Positions 1 through 5,839 of a DNA stretch of 9,929 bases are shown here, piece after piece. The position numbers and the translations under genes were made by a program. The notes under the pieces were generated by a model. The model made no database searches and was not told where the DNA came from. It saw nothing but the letters and a program-made list of their open reading frames with translations. Position 1 is the stretch's first letter; each line of letters opens with the position of its first letter. The stretch is from SOKG01 sp964449845 (GTDB taxonomy: Bacteria; Chloroflexota; Dehalococcoidia; SZUA-161), in NCBI GenBank assembly GCA_964449845.1, contig CAYVES010000079.1, positions 1 to 9,929 of the forward strand, given 5' to 3'.

Positions 1-173
1 CCCCCTTGCGAATTGGCAAACGCACAAATATCCTTTGCTAATTCCGCCTTGTCACGTTCTGAACCTGATATCATTTTCTTGTAGTCGAGCATAATACTCT
101 CAGGTTCGCCTGATGATGTCAAAGCCTCAATGTCCTCGTATGTTAGTTGTGGTACTGGCTTGGTCAACAACAT
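1..173 (-). CDS. AlbA_2 / Schlafen-type ATP-binding-domain protein, N-terminal fragment
   Basis: This partial gene runs off the left edge. ATG is at 173 and 57 codons are visible. The fragment starts MLLTKPVPQLTYEDIEAL. It then has a conserved E-x-x-x-L-D-Y-K-K block near residues 25-33 and an A-K-D-I-C-A-F-A-N-S-Q-G block at residues 46-57. That pair is the signature of the AlbA_2 domain (formerly AAA_4, Schlafen-related), found at the N-terminus of bacterial proteins annotated as ATP-binding or putative DNA-binding transcriptional regulators. The C-terminal part, often a winged helix, lies outside the window, so the exact family member cannot be named. No clear ribosome binding site precedes the ATG. 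The gene is divergent from mfd. Such proteins are often accessory or strain-variable. Domain identity is fairly sure; function is unknown. Confidence 0.75.
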   Translation of the reverse strand, partial: MLLTKPVPQLTYEDIEALTSSGEPESIMLDYKKMISGSERDKAELAKDICAFANSQG

Positions 174-289
174 AGTCTAACTTAGACCTATACCGGATAT
201 AATTTACTCAATTTTTAACATAATCATACATGAGTTTACCGTCAACAAGCAAGGGTTGTTTGAATTCACGCGGTGAACGATAGGCCATT
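174..289. other. Divergent intergenic region
   Basis: This AT-rich gap lies between the AlbA_2-type gene and mfd. I see no gene and no convincing promoter for the leftward gene. A small palindrome, TTCAC-gcg-GTGAA (265-277), sits about 12 bp upstream of the mfd -35 box and could be an operator, but it is too short to claim as one. Confidence 0.4.
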
Positions 290-318
290 TTGTCACCATT
301 TCGGGGATTTGATATAAT
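290..318 (+). promoter_or_regulatory. Sigma-70-type promoter of mfd
   Basis: A -35 box TTGTCA (290-295) and a perfect -10 box TATAAT (313-318) are separated by 17 bp. The start of transcription is expected near 325, about 40 nt upstream of the mfd start codon. Only one of twelve positions deviates from consensus. Confidence 0.8.
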
Positions 319-325
319 GTTGACA

Positions 326-349
326 GGGCTAGTCAGTCTTGGCTAGCCC
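326..349 (+). promoter_or_regulatory. Hairpin at the 5' end of the mfd mRNA
   Basis: GGGCTAG (326-332) and CTAGCCC (343-349) are perfect inverted repeats around a 10-nt loop, and one G-U pair can extend the stem. The predicted transcription start is about one base before it, so the mRNA would begin with this stem. It ends three bases before the GAGGTG ribosome binding site (352-357). Its role is inferred: mRNA stability or translation control. Confidence 0.55.
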
Positions 350-364
350 TTGAGGTGTTTGTCG

Positions 365-3300
365 GTGAATCTATCTGGCCTGCTTCCCCTGATCGAAGAC
401 ATGCCCTCGTACCGCGACCTCATTAAAGGGCTGCGGGAAGAACGGGGTGTAATAAAAAGGGCGGTGATGCTTGATTCAGCCAGGCCCTATCTCCTGGCCT
501 GTCTTCACCAACAGCTCGGGCTTCCCATGCTGGTGATTACCGCCCGATCGGAGAAAGCCAGGCAGCTTCACGAAGAGATCCCCATTTGGCTTGGCAGCGA
601 TGCCCTGATCAGGCTTTTCCCTGAGCCCGATGCCCTTCCCTACGAACGCCTCTCCTCTGACTCCTACACAGTACAGCAAAGGTTGAGGGCGCTCTCTGAG
701 TTGAGCGTGGGTGACAAACCCCGTCTGGTTATTGCTTCCGCCTACGCTGTGGTACGGAAGACTGTGCCTGCAGACAGTTTTGCCTCCTCGTGCCATATAC
801 TGAGAAAGGGGTCGAAGGTCGACCTCGAGCGGATGCTGGCTGAGTGGATGGAGCTTGGCTACGAGATGGAGAATACAGTGGACATACCGGGAACCATGAG
901 CCGGCGCGGTGGCATCATTGACATCTATCCGCCAAACAGCGACCTTCCCGCACGTTTGGAGCTCTTTGGGGATGAAGTGGAAAGCATCCGCCTCTTTGAC
1001 CCCGCAACCCAGCGCTCTAAAGAGTTAGTGCCCCAGGTAGCTATTATCCCTGCCAGGGAGATGGTTGTACCTTTCACTGAAGCTGGGAATATTCTGGAGC
1101 GGCTCGACCTCAGAACCCTGGACAGCGAGGCCAGGGAAAGGGTTGAAGAGGAAATGGCGCGCCTCGCCAGCGGTCAATGGTTTGACGGACTGGATTTCTA
1201 TGCCTCTCTGGTCAACGATGGTGCTTTTCTCGACTACTTCCCCGAGCAGACTCTGGTTGTTCTCGACCAGCCTGACCTTATCGAGGACGCTGTGGCAGGA
1301 CTGGACTCTCAAGCGGTTGAGCTGTCCCGAGCGCAGAGCGAGCAAGGTAAGCTGCCAGGCAATCTCCCTGTGCCCTACTTCACGTGGGCAGAGATGGCAA
1401 GCAGACTCAATAGGTTTGACCGGAGATTGGTGCTGGAGCAATGGGGAGACAGGAGCCAGGGCTATCTCATGAGCTTTGGTCCAGCTCCCAGCTATAGCGG
1501 ACGATTGACCGCCTTCCTGGAAGAAGCCAAGGATATGATAAAGGATAAGCGGCGGATTGTAATCGTCTCCCAACAGGCGACAAGGCTATCGGAGCTATTC
1601 GAGGAGCACGACGTTATCGCATCGCCGGTCACCGACATAGTGCACCTGCCCCCCTCTGGCTCGATGACTCTGGTGCAGGGGGCGCTGGCTGAGGGCTGGA
1701 GCATGGATGGGGTAGGAGGGGATACGATCTTAAGCGATGTAGAGGTCTTCGGCTTTGCCAAGAAGCGGCGAACGGTGCCCAAGCATCCGGTGCGCCGCGA
1801 CATATTTCTCTCTGAACTTGTGACTGGCGACTACGTAGTGCACATCGATCATGGCATCGCCAGATTCTCAGGGCTAACCAGAATCAGCCTCGATAATGGC
1901 GAGCGTGAATACCTGGTTTTGGAGTACGCTGCTGGCGATAAGCTCTATGTGCCCAGCGAGCAAATCGATCGTATCAGTCGCTACGTTGGACCCGGAGGAT
2001 ACACTCCTTCCCTGAGCCGGCTGGGCACCCAGGAATGGAACCGGGCCAAGCAAAGGGTAAGGGAAGCGGCAAGCAATTTGGCTCAAGGGCTTCTTTCTCT
2101 GTACTCGGCGCGAGAGGTTCTGGGCGGCTTCGCCTTCTCTTTCGACTCCGTGTGGCAACAGGAGCTTGAGGCCTCGTTTGCCTACGTTGAGACAGCAGAT
2201 CAGCTTAAGGCGGTGCAGGAGGTCAAACGGGATATGGAAAGGGCTCGGCCTATGGACCGGCTGGTATCTGGGGATGTAGGCTATGGCAAGACCGAGGTTG
2301 CCCTCCGTGCTGCCTTCAAAGCGATCATGGATGGAATGCAAGTAGCGGTGCTGGTGCCCACCACTGTCCTCGCCCAGCAGCATCTAGCCACTTTCAGCGA
2401 GCGGCTGGGGGCGTTTCCAGTTAGAGTGGAGATGCTAAGCCGCTTTCGCTCACCGAAGGAGCAGCAGGAGGTCCTTGAGGGGTTGGCCAACGGCAGTGTA
2501 GACATCTGCATAGGCACCCATCGCCTTCTGCAGAAGGATGTCTCCTTCAAGAATCTCGGGCTGGTCATCATAGATGAGGAGCAGCGATTCGGCGTCGCTC
2601 ACAAGGAAGGCCTCAAGCAACTGAGGAGAGAAGTCGATGTCCTTACCCTGAGCGCTACCCCTATACCACGCACTCTACACATGTCTCTGATCGGCATTCG
2701 AGATATGAGCACAATGGAGACTCCTCCCGAGGAGCGCCTCCCCATAAAGACCTATGTCGCTCCCTATGATGAAAGGCCAGCCCGTGAGGCGGTATTGAGA
2801 GAGCTGGAGCGCAACGGGCAGGTGTTCTATGTCCATAATCGGGTACAGAGGATCGGCTGGGTTGCCAGAAAGCTGGAGAATATAGTACCTGAAGCCAGGA
2901 TAGGCGTCGCTCACGGGCAGATGCCTGAGGAAATGCTGGAGTCAGTGATGCTCGATTTTGCCGAAGGCAGGATCGATGTCCTCGTATGCACTACCATCAT
3001 CGAGTCCGGCCTGGACCTGCCCAATGTCAACACACTCATTGTTGAGGATGCCGATAGAATGGGTTTGACCCAACTCTACCAGCTTCGGGGTAGGGTGGGG
3101 CGAGGGGCAAACCGCGCCTATGCCTATTTCTTCTACAACAAAGGGAAACAACTCACCGATGCCGCCCAGAAGAGGCTGAGGACGATCTTTGAGGCAACCG
3201 AGCTGGGGGCTGGCTTTCGCATTGCCATGAAAGACCTGGAGATCCGCGGAGCCGGTAATCTCCTTGGGCCGGAGCAGAGTGGACATATGGGGGCTGTTGG

Positions 3301-3850
3301 CTTCGAACTCTATTCCCGTCTCTTATCAGAAGCGGTAGCGGAGCTTAAGACTGGGGGCGAACGAAAAGCTGCCCCTCGACCTCCGAGTACCACGGTTGAT
3401 CTTCCCTTGACCGCCTATATCCCAGACAAATACGTGCCCGACCTTAGCACCCGCCTTGCACTCTATATGAGGCTGGCCAAGGTCAGCTCCCCGGAGGAGG
3501 TGGGTGAGCTGGGGGCAGAGCTTGAGGACAGGTTTGGCCCGCTGCCTCTTCAGCTCAAGAACCTGCTCTATATGGTGAGGATGAAGCTGATGGGCAGTGA
3601 AGTTGGCATCCAGGAAATCTCCTCAGAGAGAGGGCAGGTAGTGATCAAACTGGGCCCGGGTGTCAGGATAGATAGACTAGGAATGCAAGAATACTTTGGC
3701 GACAGGGTGAAAGTGGGCACAAGCCAGCTCCGATTGGATAGAAAGCGAGCGGGCAAGGAATGGAAAAGGGTGCTTGAAGGCGTGATCGAGAGAATGGCCC
3801 AGACTACAGATGATTCACAACCTCCCTCAGACTCCGAATCTGAAGCGTAG
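365..3850 (+). CDS. mfd: Transcription-repair coupling factor Mfd
   Basis: Mfd is an ATP-driven DNA translocase. It pushes stalled RNA polymerase off damaged DNA and recruits UvrA, starting transcription-coupled nucleotide excision repair. I chose GTG at 365 because GAGGTG (352-357) lies 7 nt upstream; the longer reading from TTG 350 would overlap that site. This gives 1161 aa, against 1148 in E. coli. Residue numbers are from GTG 365. An N-terminal UvrB-like region (PGTMSRRGGIIDIYPP, about 176-191) is followed by the RNA-polymerase-interacting, CarD-like domain (about 475-545). The SF2 helicase motor has Walker A GDVGYGKT (636-643), Walker B DEEQ (737-740), SAT (763-765) and QLRGRVGR (906-913). 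The translocation motif starts at RGAGNLLGPEQSGH (961). The C-terminal regulatory domain contains RFGPLP and ends in an acidic tail. The frame is intact. It appears to be transcribed alone. Confidence 0.97.
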   Translation: MNLSGLLPLIEDMPSYRDLIKGLREERGVIKRAVMLDSARPYLLACLHQQLGLPMLVITARSEKARQLHEEIPIWLGSDALIRLFPEPDALPYERLSSDSYTVQQRLRALSELSVGDKPRLVIASAYAVVRKTVPADSFASSCHILRKGSKVDLERMLAEWMELGYEMENTVDIPGTMSRRGGIIDIYPPNSDLPARLELFGDEVESIRLFDPATQRSKELVPQVAIIPAREMVVPFTEAGNILERLDLRTLDSEARERVEEEMARLASGQWFDGLDFYASLVNDGAFLDYFPEQTLVVLDQPDLIEDAVAGLDSQAVELSRAQSEQGKLPGNLPVPYFTWAEMASRLNRFDRRLVLEQWGDRSQGYLMSFGPAPSYSGRLTAFLEEAKDMIKDKRRIVIVSQQATRLSELFEEHDVIASPVTDIVHLPPSGSMTLVQGALAEGWSMDGVGGDTILSDVEVFGFAKKRRTVPKHPVRRDIFLSELVTGDYVVHIDHGIARFSGLTRISLDNGEREYLVLEYAAGDKLYVPSEQIDRISRYVGPGGYTPSLSRLGTQEWNRAKQRVREAASNLAQGLLSLYSAREVLGGFAFSFDSVWQQELEASFAYVETADQLKAVQEVKRDMERARPMDRLVSGDVGYGKTEVALRAAFKAIMDGMQVAVLVPTTVLAQQHLATFSERLGAFPVRVEMLSRFRSPKEQQEVLEGLANGSVDICIGTHRLLQKDVSFKNLGLVIIDEEQRFGVAHKEGLKQLRREVDVLTLSATPIPRTLHMSLIGIRDMSTMETPPEERLPIKTYVAPYDERPAREAVLRELERNGQVFYVHNRVQRIGWVARKLENIVPEARIGVAHGQMPEEMLESVMLDFAEGRIDVLVCTTIIESGLDLPNVNTLIVEDADRMGLTQLYQLRGRVGRGANRAYAYFFYNKGKQLTDAAQKRLRTIFEATELGAGFRIAMKDLEIRGAGNLLGPEQSGHMGAVGFELYSRLLSEAVAELKTGGERKAAPRPPSTTVDLPLTAYIPDKYVPDLSTRLALYMRLAKVSSPEEVGELGAELEDRFGPLPLQLKNLLYMVRMKLMGSEVGIQEISSERGQVVIKLGPGVRIDRLGMQEYFGDRVKVGTSQLRLDRKRAGKEWKRVLEGVIERMAQTTDDSQPPSDSESEA

Positions 3851-3935
3851 TGTGCTGATCCCTGCCATTAGCTACGATTCACTACACCTGTTCGACTTTC
3901 CTCTGACCCTGTTTCGTATCTATCGTGTTGTTTGG

Positions 3936-3966
3936 TGCTAATCCTGTGTCGCGTAGTGGATTAGCA
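3936..3966 (+). terminator. Inverted repeat downstream of mfd, possible terminator
   Basis: TGCTAATCC (3936-3944) and GGATTAGCA (3958-3966) are perfect 9-bp inverted repeats with a 13-nt loop, 86 bp after the mfd stop codon. No T-run follows on either strand, so it is not a textbook intrinsic terminator. It could be a terminator lacking a U-tract, an RNA stabiliser or a protein-binding palindrome. The rest of 3851-4040 shows no gene. Confidence 0.4.
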
Positions 3967-4040
3967 AGGGATGTATGATGGCTGCGTAGTACCGGGTGCT
4001 CGGTGAGCCCATGGACCTCAATTGTCCGCTCTGACCTGAA

Positions 4041-4106
4041 TTGTAAGCTAGTTGTAAGCTCTTCGTAATTCCCCGTTTACATCCTTAATTAGTTCTTAAT
4101 CCTGTG
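4041..4106 (+). promoter_or_regulatory. Array of 11-bp-phased direct repeats, OmpR/PhoB-type operator candidate
   Basis: Three units TTGTAAGCTAG (4041-4051), TTGTAAGCTCT (4052-4062) and TCGTAATTCCC (4063-4073) follow each other with an exact 11-bp period. After one degenerate unit come two more, TTAATTAGTTC (4085-4095) and TTAATCCTGTG (4096-4106), again at 11 bp. The last pair can be read as CTTAATTA-gtt-CTTAATCC, that is, 8-bp repeats spaced by 3 bp. This is the layout of cyanobacterial Pho boxes. OmpR/PhoB-family regulators generally bind tandem sites about one helical turn apart. The array abuts the -10 box at 4111, as expected for an activator site replacing a -35 element. The regulator is inferred, not seen. 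Confidence 0.5.
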
Positions 4107-4110
4107 TCCG

Positions 4111-4116
4111 TATACT
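4111..4116 (+). promoter_or_regulatory. -10 box for the small membrane-protein genes
   Basis: TATACT (one mismatch to TATAAT) lies 8 bp after the last repeat unit CTTAATCC. There is no good -35 at 16-18 bp (best TTAGTT, 4089-4094), which fits an activator-dependent promoter. Transcription would start near 4123, about 60 nt before the GTG start at 4183. Confidence 0.5.
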
Positions 4117-4182
4117 TGCATATGCTCAGATGCGACATGGGAGACTGTTTCTGCGAATGGAGCAGTACGACAAGGTGGAACT

Positions 4183-4398
4183 GTGAGAAGCCTCATAGCC
4201 TACTGGCTTGTTAGTTGGCTGGGTATTCTGCTCATAGCCTCGTTCCTGCGAATCTGGCTTGACCACCCGATACTGAGAGCAATAGGGTTGAAGGCCCATG
4301 AACCGAATGCCATTATCGCAGGCTGTGAGGTGGCTGCTGGTGTCATTATATTGTTTTTCGGCATAGAGCGGACTGTGAGCTGGATTAGAAAAAAATGA
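4183..4398 (+). CDS. Small two-helix membrane protein, unknown function
   Basis: I do not recognise this 71-aa protein. It has two hydrophobic helices, about residues 5-23 and 43-61, joined by a polar segment (WLDHPILRAIGLKAHEPNA), and a basic end, WIRKK. The GTG start is supported by AAGGTGG (4172-4178), 4 nt upstream. The last codons lie in a run of seven A's (4389-4395), and the TGA stop overlaps the ATG of the next tiny ORF (ATGA, 4395-4398). The A-run is phased A-AAA-AAA right before the stop, so a -1 slip, or one missing base in the assembly, would join the two ORFs into a single protein of about 108 aa. The gene lies behind a repeat-type operator and a -10 box, which supports it being expressed. 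Convergent with the TPR lipoprotein gene. Confidence 0.6.
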   Translation: MRSLIAYWLVSWLGILLIASFLRIWLDHPILRAIGLKAHEPNAIIAGCEVAAGVIILFFGIERTVSWIRKK

Positions 4399-4508
4399 TC
4401 TGGAACTGGAAGCGGTTTGGGACTCACCTGCCTATCGGGATAATCGCTGCTTCGCTTGTCTCGCTACATTGGGTATTGGCTATTCTTTGGTCCTGGGGAT
4501 TCCTGTGA
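4395..4508 (+). CDS. 37-aa tryptophan-rich single-helix membrane ORF, overlapping its upstream neighbour
   Basis: This reads ATG at 4395 to TGA at 4506-4508. The product begins MIWNWKRFGTHLPIG, has one hydrophobic helix (about 12-33) and ends ILWSWGFL. Five of 37 residues are Trp (3, 5, 26, 32, 34). The positively charged start followed by a hydrophobic helix is a sensible membrane topology, unlike random sequence. The ATG overlaps the stop of the 71-aa gene and has no ribosome binding site of its own, so expression would need translational coupling. Alternatively, it is the C-terminal part of one 108-aa protein, broken by a homopolymer error or read by -1 frameshifting at A7. I do not recognise a family. 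Confidence 0.45.
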   Translation: MIWNWKRFGTHLPIGIIAASLVSLHWVLAILWSWGFL

Positions 4509-4530
4509 TGTGAAGAGAATACTGATTGCG

Positions 4531-4561
4531 CTCTCCAAACCCGCCTGGCTGGACCTGGTCT
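4531..4561. repeat. 31-bp direct repeat, copy 1 (3' side of the TPR gene)
   Basis: It starts CTCTCCAAACCCGCCTGGC and ends TGGTCT. It matches 28 of 31 bases of 5234-5264 in the same orientation, with the first 19 bases identical. The two copies bracket the TPR lipoprotein gene, and this one ends on the first base of its stop codon. Confidence 0.8.
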
Positions 4562-5208
4562 CAGTCCCTCAGTTCTTCAATCTGCTCCGTGGCCATTTCG
4601 ATTAACTGAGGATCATCAGTGATGGTAATGGCTTTCTCCAAGTCAGCTATAGCCTCGGCTTTCTCGCCCAACTCAGCGTGGAGTAGGCCGCGGACGAGGT
4701 AGGGTGGGGCAAGATTGGGGGCAAGGTCGATGACCTTGTTGCAGTCAGCGATGGCCTGCTCGTACTCGCCTAGATTAGCGTAGGCAACGCCGCGATTGTA
4801 GTAGGCGTTAGCATCGTTTGGGTCAAGCTCGATGGCCTTATTGTAGTCGGCGATGGCCTTCTGGTATTCGCCCAGAGCACCATACGCAATTCCGCGGTTG
4901 TTGTAGGCCATCGCCAGGTTGGGGTCTAGCTCGATGGCCTTGGTGTAATCGGCGATGGCCTGCTCATACTCGCCCAGATCAGCGTACACAATTCCGCGGT
5001 TGTTGTAGGCCAGGACAAGATCGGGGTCTAGCTCAACGGCCTTGGTGTACTCCCCTATCGCCTCATTATAGCGGCCTTGATCGGACAGCTCGTTACCCTG
5101 GTTGTAGTGCCACTCAGCCGTGCCTTTCGCCGCGCCTCCACAGGCCGCTGCTCCCAAGATGAGTGCGCCTACGAGCAGTGTGACCAACACAATCGCCAAC
5201 TTTCTCAT
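4561..5208 (-). CDS. TPR-repeat lipoprotein
   Basis: This is a 215-aa secreted, lipid-anchored protein built from tetratricopeptide repeats. ATG 5208 was chosen over an in-frame start further upstream (5274) because a signal peptide begins there (MRKLAIVLVTLLVGALIL) and GGGGAG (5213-5218) lies 4 nt upstream. The lipobox is GAAAC with Cys23 as the likely modified residue, a loose but acceptable form. Five 34-residue TPRs follow at about 31-64, 65-98, 99-132, 133-166 and 167-200, with the pattern YNNRG-x-x-Y-x-x-LGEYEQAIADYTKAIELDP. The middle three are near-identical to each other. A short helical tail ends the protein. TPRs are protein-protein scaffolds, so the partner and pathway cannot be read from sequence. 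The gene is monocistronic, convergent with the small membrane genes, and bracketed by direct repeats. The nearest strong promoter is about 330 nt upstream. Confidence 0.9.
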   Translation of the reverse strand: MRKLAIVLVTLLVGALILGAAACGGAAKGTAEWHYNQGNELSDQGRYNEAIGEYTKAVELDPDLVLAYNNRGIVYADLGEYEQAIADYTKAIELDPNLAMAYNNRGIAYGALGEYQKAIADYNKAIELDPNDANAYYNRGVAYANLGEYEQAIADCNKVIDLAPNLAPPYLVRGLLHAELGEKAEAIADLEKAITITDDPQLIEMATEQIEELRD

Positions 5209-5233
5209 CTCGCTCCCCCATTCACTGGTTGCC

Positions 5234-5264
5234 CTCTCCAAACCCGCCTGGCGGGGCTTGGTCT
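5234..5264. repeat. 31-bp direct repeat, copy 2 (5' side of the TPR gene)
   Basis: This copy differs from 4531-4561 at three positions. The changes complete a GC-rich palindrome CCCGCC-t-GGCGGG, with CCAA/TTGG outside. On the minus strand the stem would form just upstream of the TPR ribosome binding site. Confidence 0.8.
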
Positions 5265-5359
5265 GATCTTGCAAACCATAGCTTGCGATATCCTACTGCG
5301 ATATTTGTAATACCGCAACAAGCTCATGCCAAGGGTCACCCTGGAGGATAGGCCGAAGC

Positions 5360-5378
5360 ACTACAGGGCGCCGTTGTC
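5360..5378. repeat. 19-bp dispersed repeat, copy 1
   Basis: ACTACAGGGCGCCGTTGTC occurs here and, identically, at 5749-5767. This copy is followed by GCGCCTGCAGT (5382-5392), so ACT-a-CAGG-g-CGC can pair with GCG-CCTG-c-AGT. Similarity extends weakly upstream (GGAGGA and a GGGT...ACCC motif in both). Confidence 0.85.
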
Positions 5379-5427
5379 GTAGCGCCTGCAGTCTCCTTGG
5401 CGAAGGATTAAATCACCACATTATTGG

Positions 5428-5457
5428 AGAAGCCCCATATTTGGCTACGGGGCTTCT
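5428..5457. repeat. 9-bp-stem hairpin
   Basis: AGAAGCCCC (5428-5436) and GGGGCTTCT (5449-5457) are perfect inverted repeats with a 12-nt loop. No T-run follows on either strand. On the minus strand it would lie about 80 nt into the TPR leader. Confidence 0.6.
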
Positions 5458-5545
5458 GCGCGACTTCGGCAGGACATTCTCTTCTGTGTAGCGAGTGAGT
5501 GTATTCGTCGACCCAGCCGAGGGTCGCAATAAAGATTAAGTGGCG

Positions 5546-5574
5546 ATTATAGCAAAGCAGAGAGGTTTTGTCAA
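5546..5574 (-). promoter_or_regulatory. Perfect consensus sigma-70 promoter
   Basis: On the minus strand TTGACA (5569-5574) and TATAAT (5546-5551) are both perfect and are separated by the optimal 17 bp. Transcription would start near 5539 and run toward the TPR lipoprotein gene, whose start codon is about 330 nt away. No closer coding sequence is visible. Confidence 0.8.
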
Positions 5575-5748
5575 GTATTGTGGGGTTTTGTTAAGTTGGG
5601 AGACTCCCGAAACGCTTCGGATGAAAGGAGGTTGCAGGGCAAGGCTTTGAACTAATTGGTGGGGTGCACTTCGCTACACCTACCCTACTATCGCTGGGCG
5701 TAATAGTACGGGAAAAAGGGTTCACAAACCCAAGGAGGAATGCGGAGA

Positions 5749-5767
5749 ACTACAGGGCGCCGTTGTC
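5749..5767. repeat. 19-bp dispersed repeat, copy 2
   Basis: Identical to 5360-5378, 389 bp away in the same orientation. Here CGCCGTT (5758-5764) can pair with AACGGCG (5785-5791), so the flanking pairing partner differs from copy 1. Confidence 0.85.
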
Positions 5768-5782
5768 TCAAGAAGGATTCGC

Positions 5783-5803
5783 AAAACGGCGAAATGCCGC
5801 CAT
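5783..5803 (-). terminator. Weak intrinsic-terminator-like stem after the HAD gene
   Basis: On the minus strand a short GC-rich stem (CGGC-atttc-GCCG) is followed by TTTT, about 40 nt after the HAD stop codon. This is the only hairpin in the window followed by a T-run. The stem is short, so confidence is low. Confidence 0.35.
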
Positions 5804-5839
5804 GACAGGTCGCCCGCCCTAGTCTTTTCGAGTGTAAAA

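Larger units (their letters stand above)
5209..5539 (-). other. Long leader of the TPR gene, structured RNA candidate
   Basis: A transcript from the consensus promoter at 5546-5574 would carry about 330 nt before the TPR start codon. On the minus strand it contains a possible long-range pairing GCGAC...CGGC / GCCG...GTCGC, which competes with a local CGACCC/GGGTCG hairpin near its 5' end. Next come a 9-bp hairpin (5428-5457), an imperfect hairpin over 5360-5392, a stem GCGGTATT/AATATCGC with 3-nt loop (5298-5316) inside an outer AGCTTG/CAAGCT stem (5280-5324), and a GC-rich palindrome in the 31-bp repeat (5234-5264). I recognise no riboswitch class. A weaker promoter (TTGCGG, 5313-5318; TAGGAT, 5290-5295; 17-bp spacer) could instead give a short leader. 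The leader could equally be a separate non-coding RNA. Confidence 0.35.
5575..5839. other. Intergenic stretch downstream of the HAD gene
   Basis: I see no supported gene. It holds small palindromes: GGGAG-a-CTCCC near 5598-5608, CCGAA-acgc-TTCGG (5607-5620) and GGGTT-caca-AACCC (5718-5731). It also holds the second copy of the 19-bp repeat and a weak terminator-like stem behind the HAD gene. A 52-codon plus-strand frame (5664-5822) lacks support. Confidence 0.5.

Noticed and set aside
174..240. AT-rich stretch upstream of the AlbA_2-type gene as its promoter
   Set aside because: Several TATA-like words occur on the minus strand, but none has an acceptable -35 at 16-18 bp.
1025..1573. 182-codon minus-strand frame and a 135-codon plus-strand frame inside mfd
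   Set aside because: Both lie wholly inside the intact mfd coding sequence, show no recognisable protein features and have no initiation signals.
4510..4605. 31-codon GTG frame following the 37-aa ORF (TGATG-like junction)
   Set aside because: It runs through the 31-bp repeat and into the 3' end of the TPR gene on the opposite strand. The ATG at the junction is followed at once by a stop.
5209..5274. 22-residue N-terminal extension of the TPR protein
   Set aside because: The extension would place the hydrophobic signal sequence internally and is mostly encoded by the 31-bp repeat. ATG 5208 has a ribosome binding site and a proper signal peptide.
5209..5539. 6S RNA, SRP RNA, tmRNA or a known riboswitch in the TPR leader
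   Set aside because: I looked for their hallmark words and folds (SRP loop, tRNA-like ends, TPP, SAM, FMN, cobalamin and c-di-GMP boxes) and found none.
5664..5822. 52-codon GTG frame in the 5575-5839 gap (Arg/Ala/Asn-rich)
   Set aside because: It has no ribosome binding site, no hydrophobic or domain pattern, and it contains the 19-bp intergenic repeat. It is more likely chance reading of non-coding sequence.
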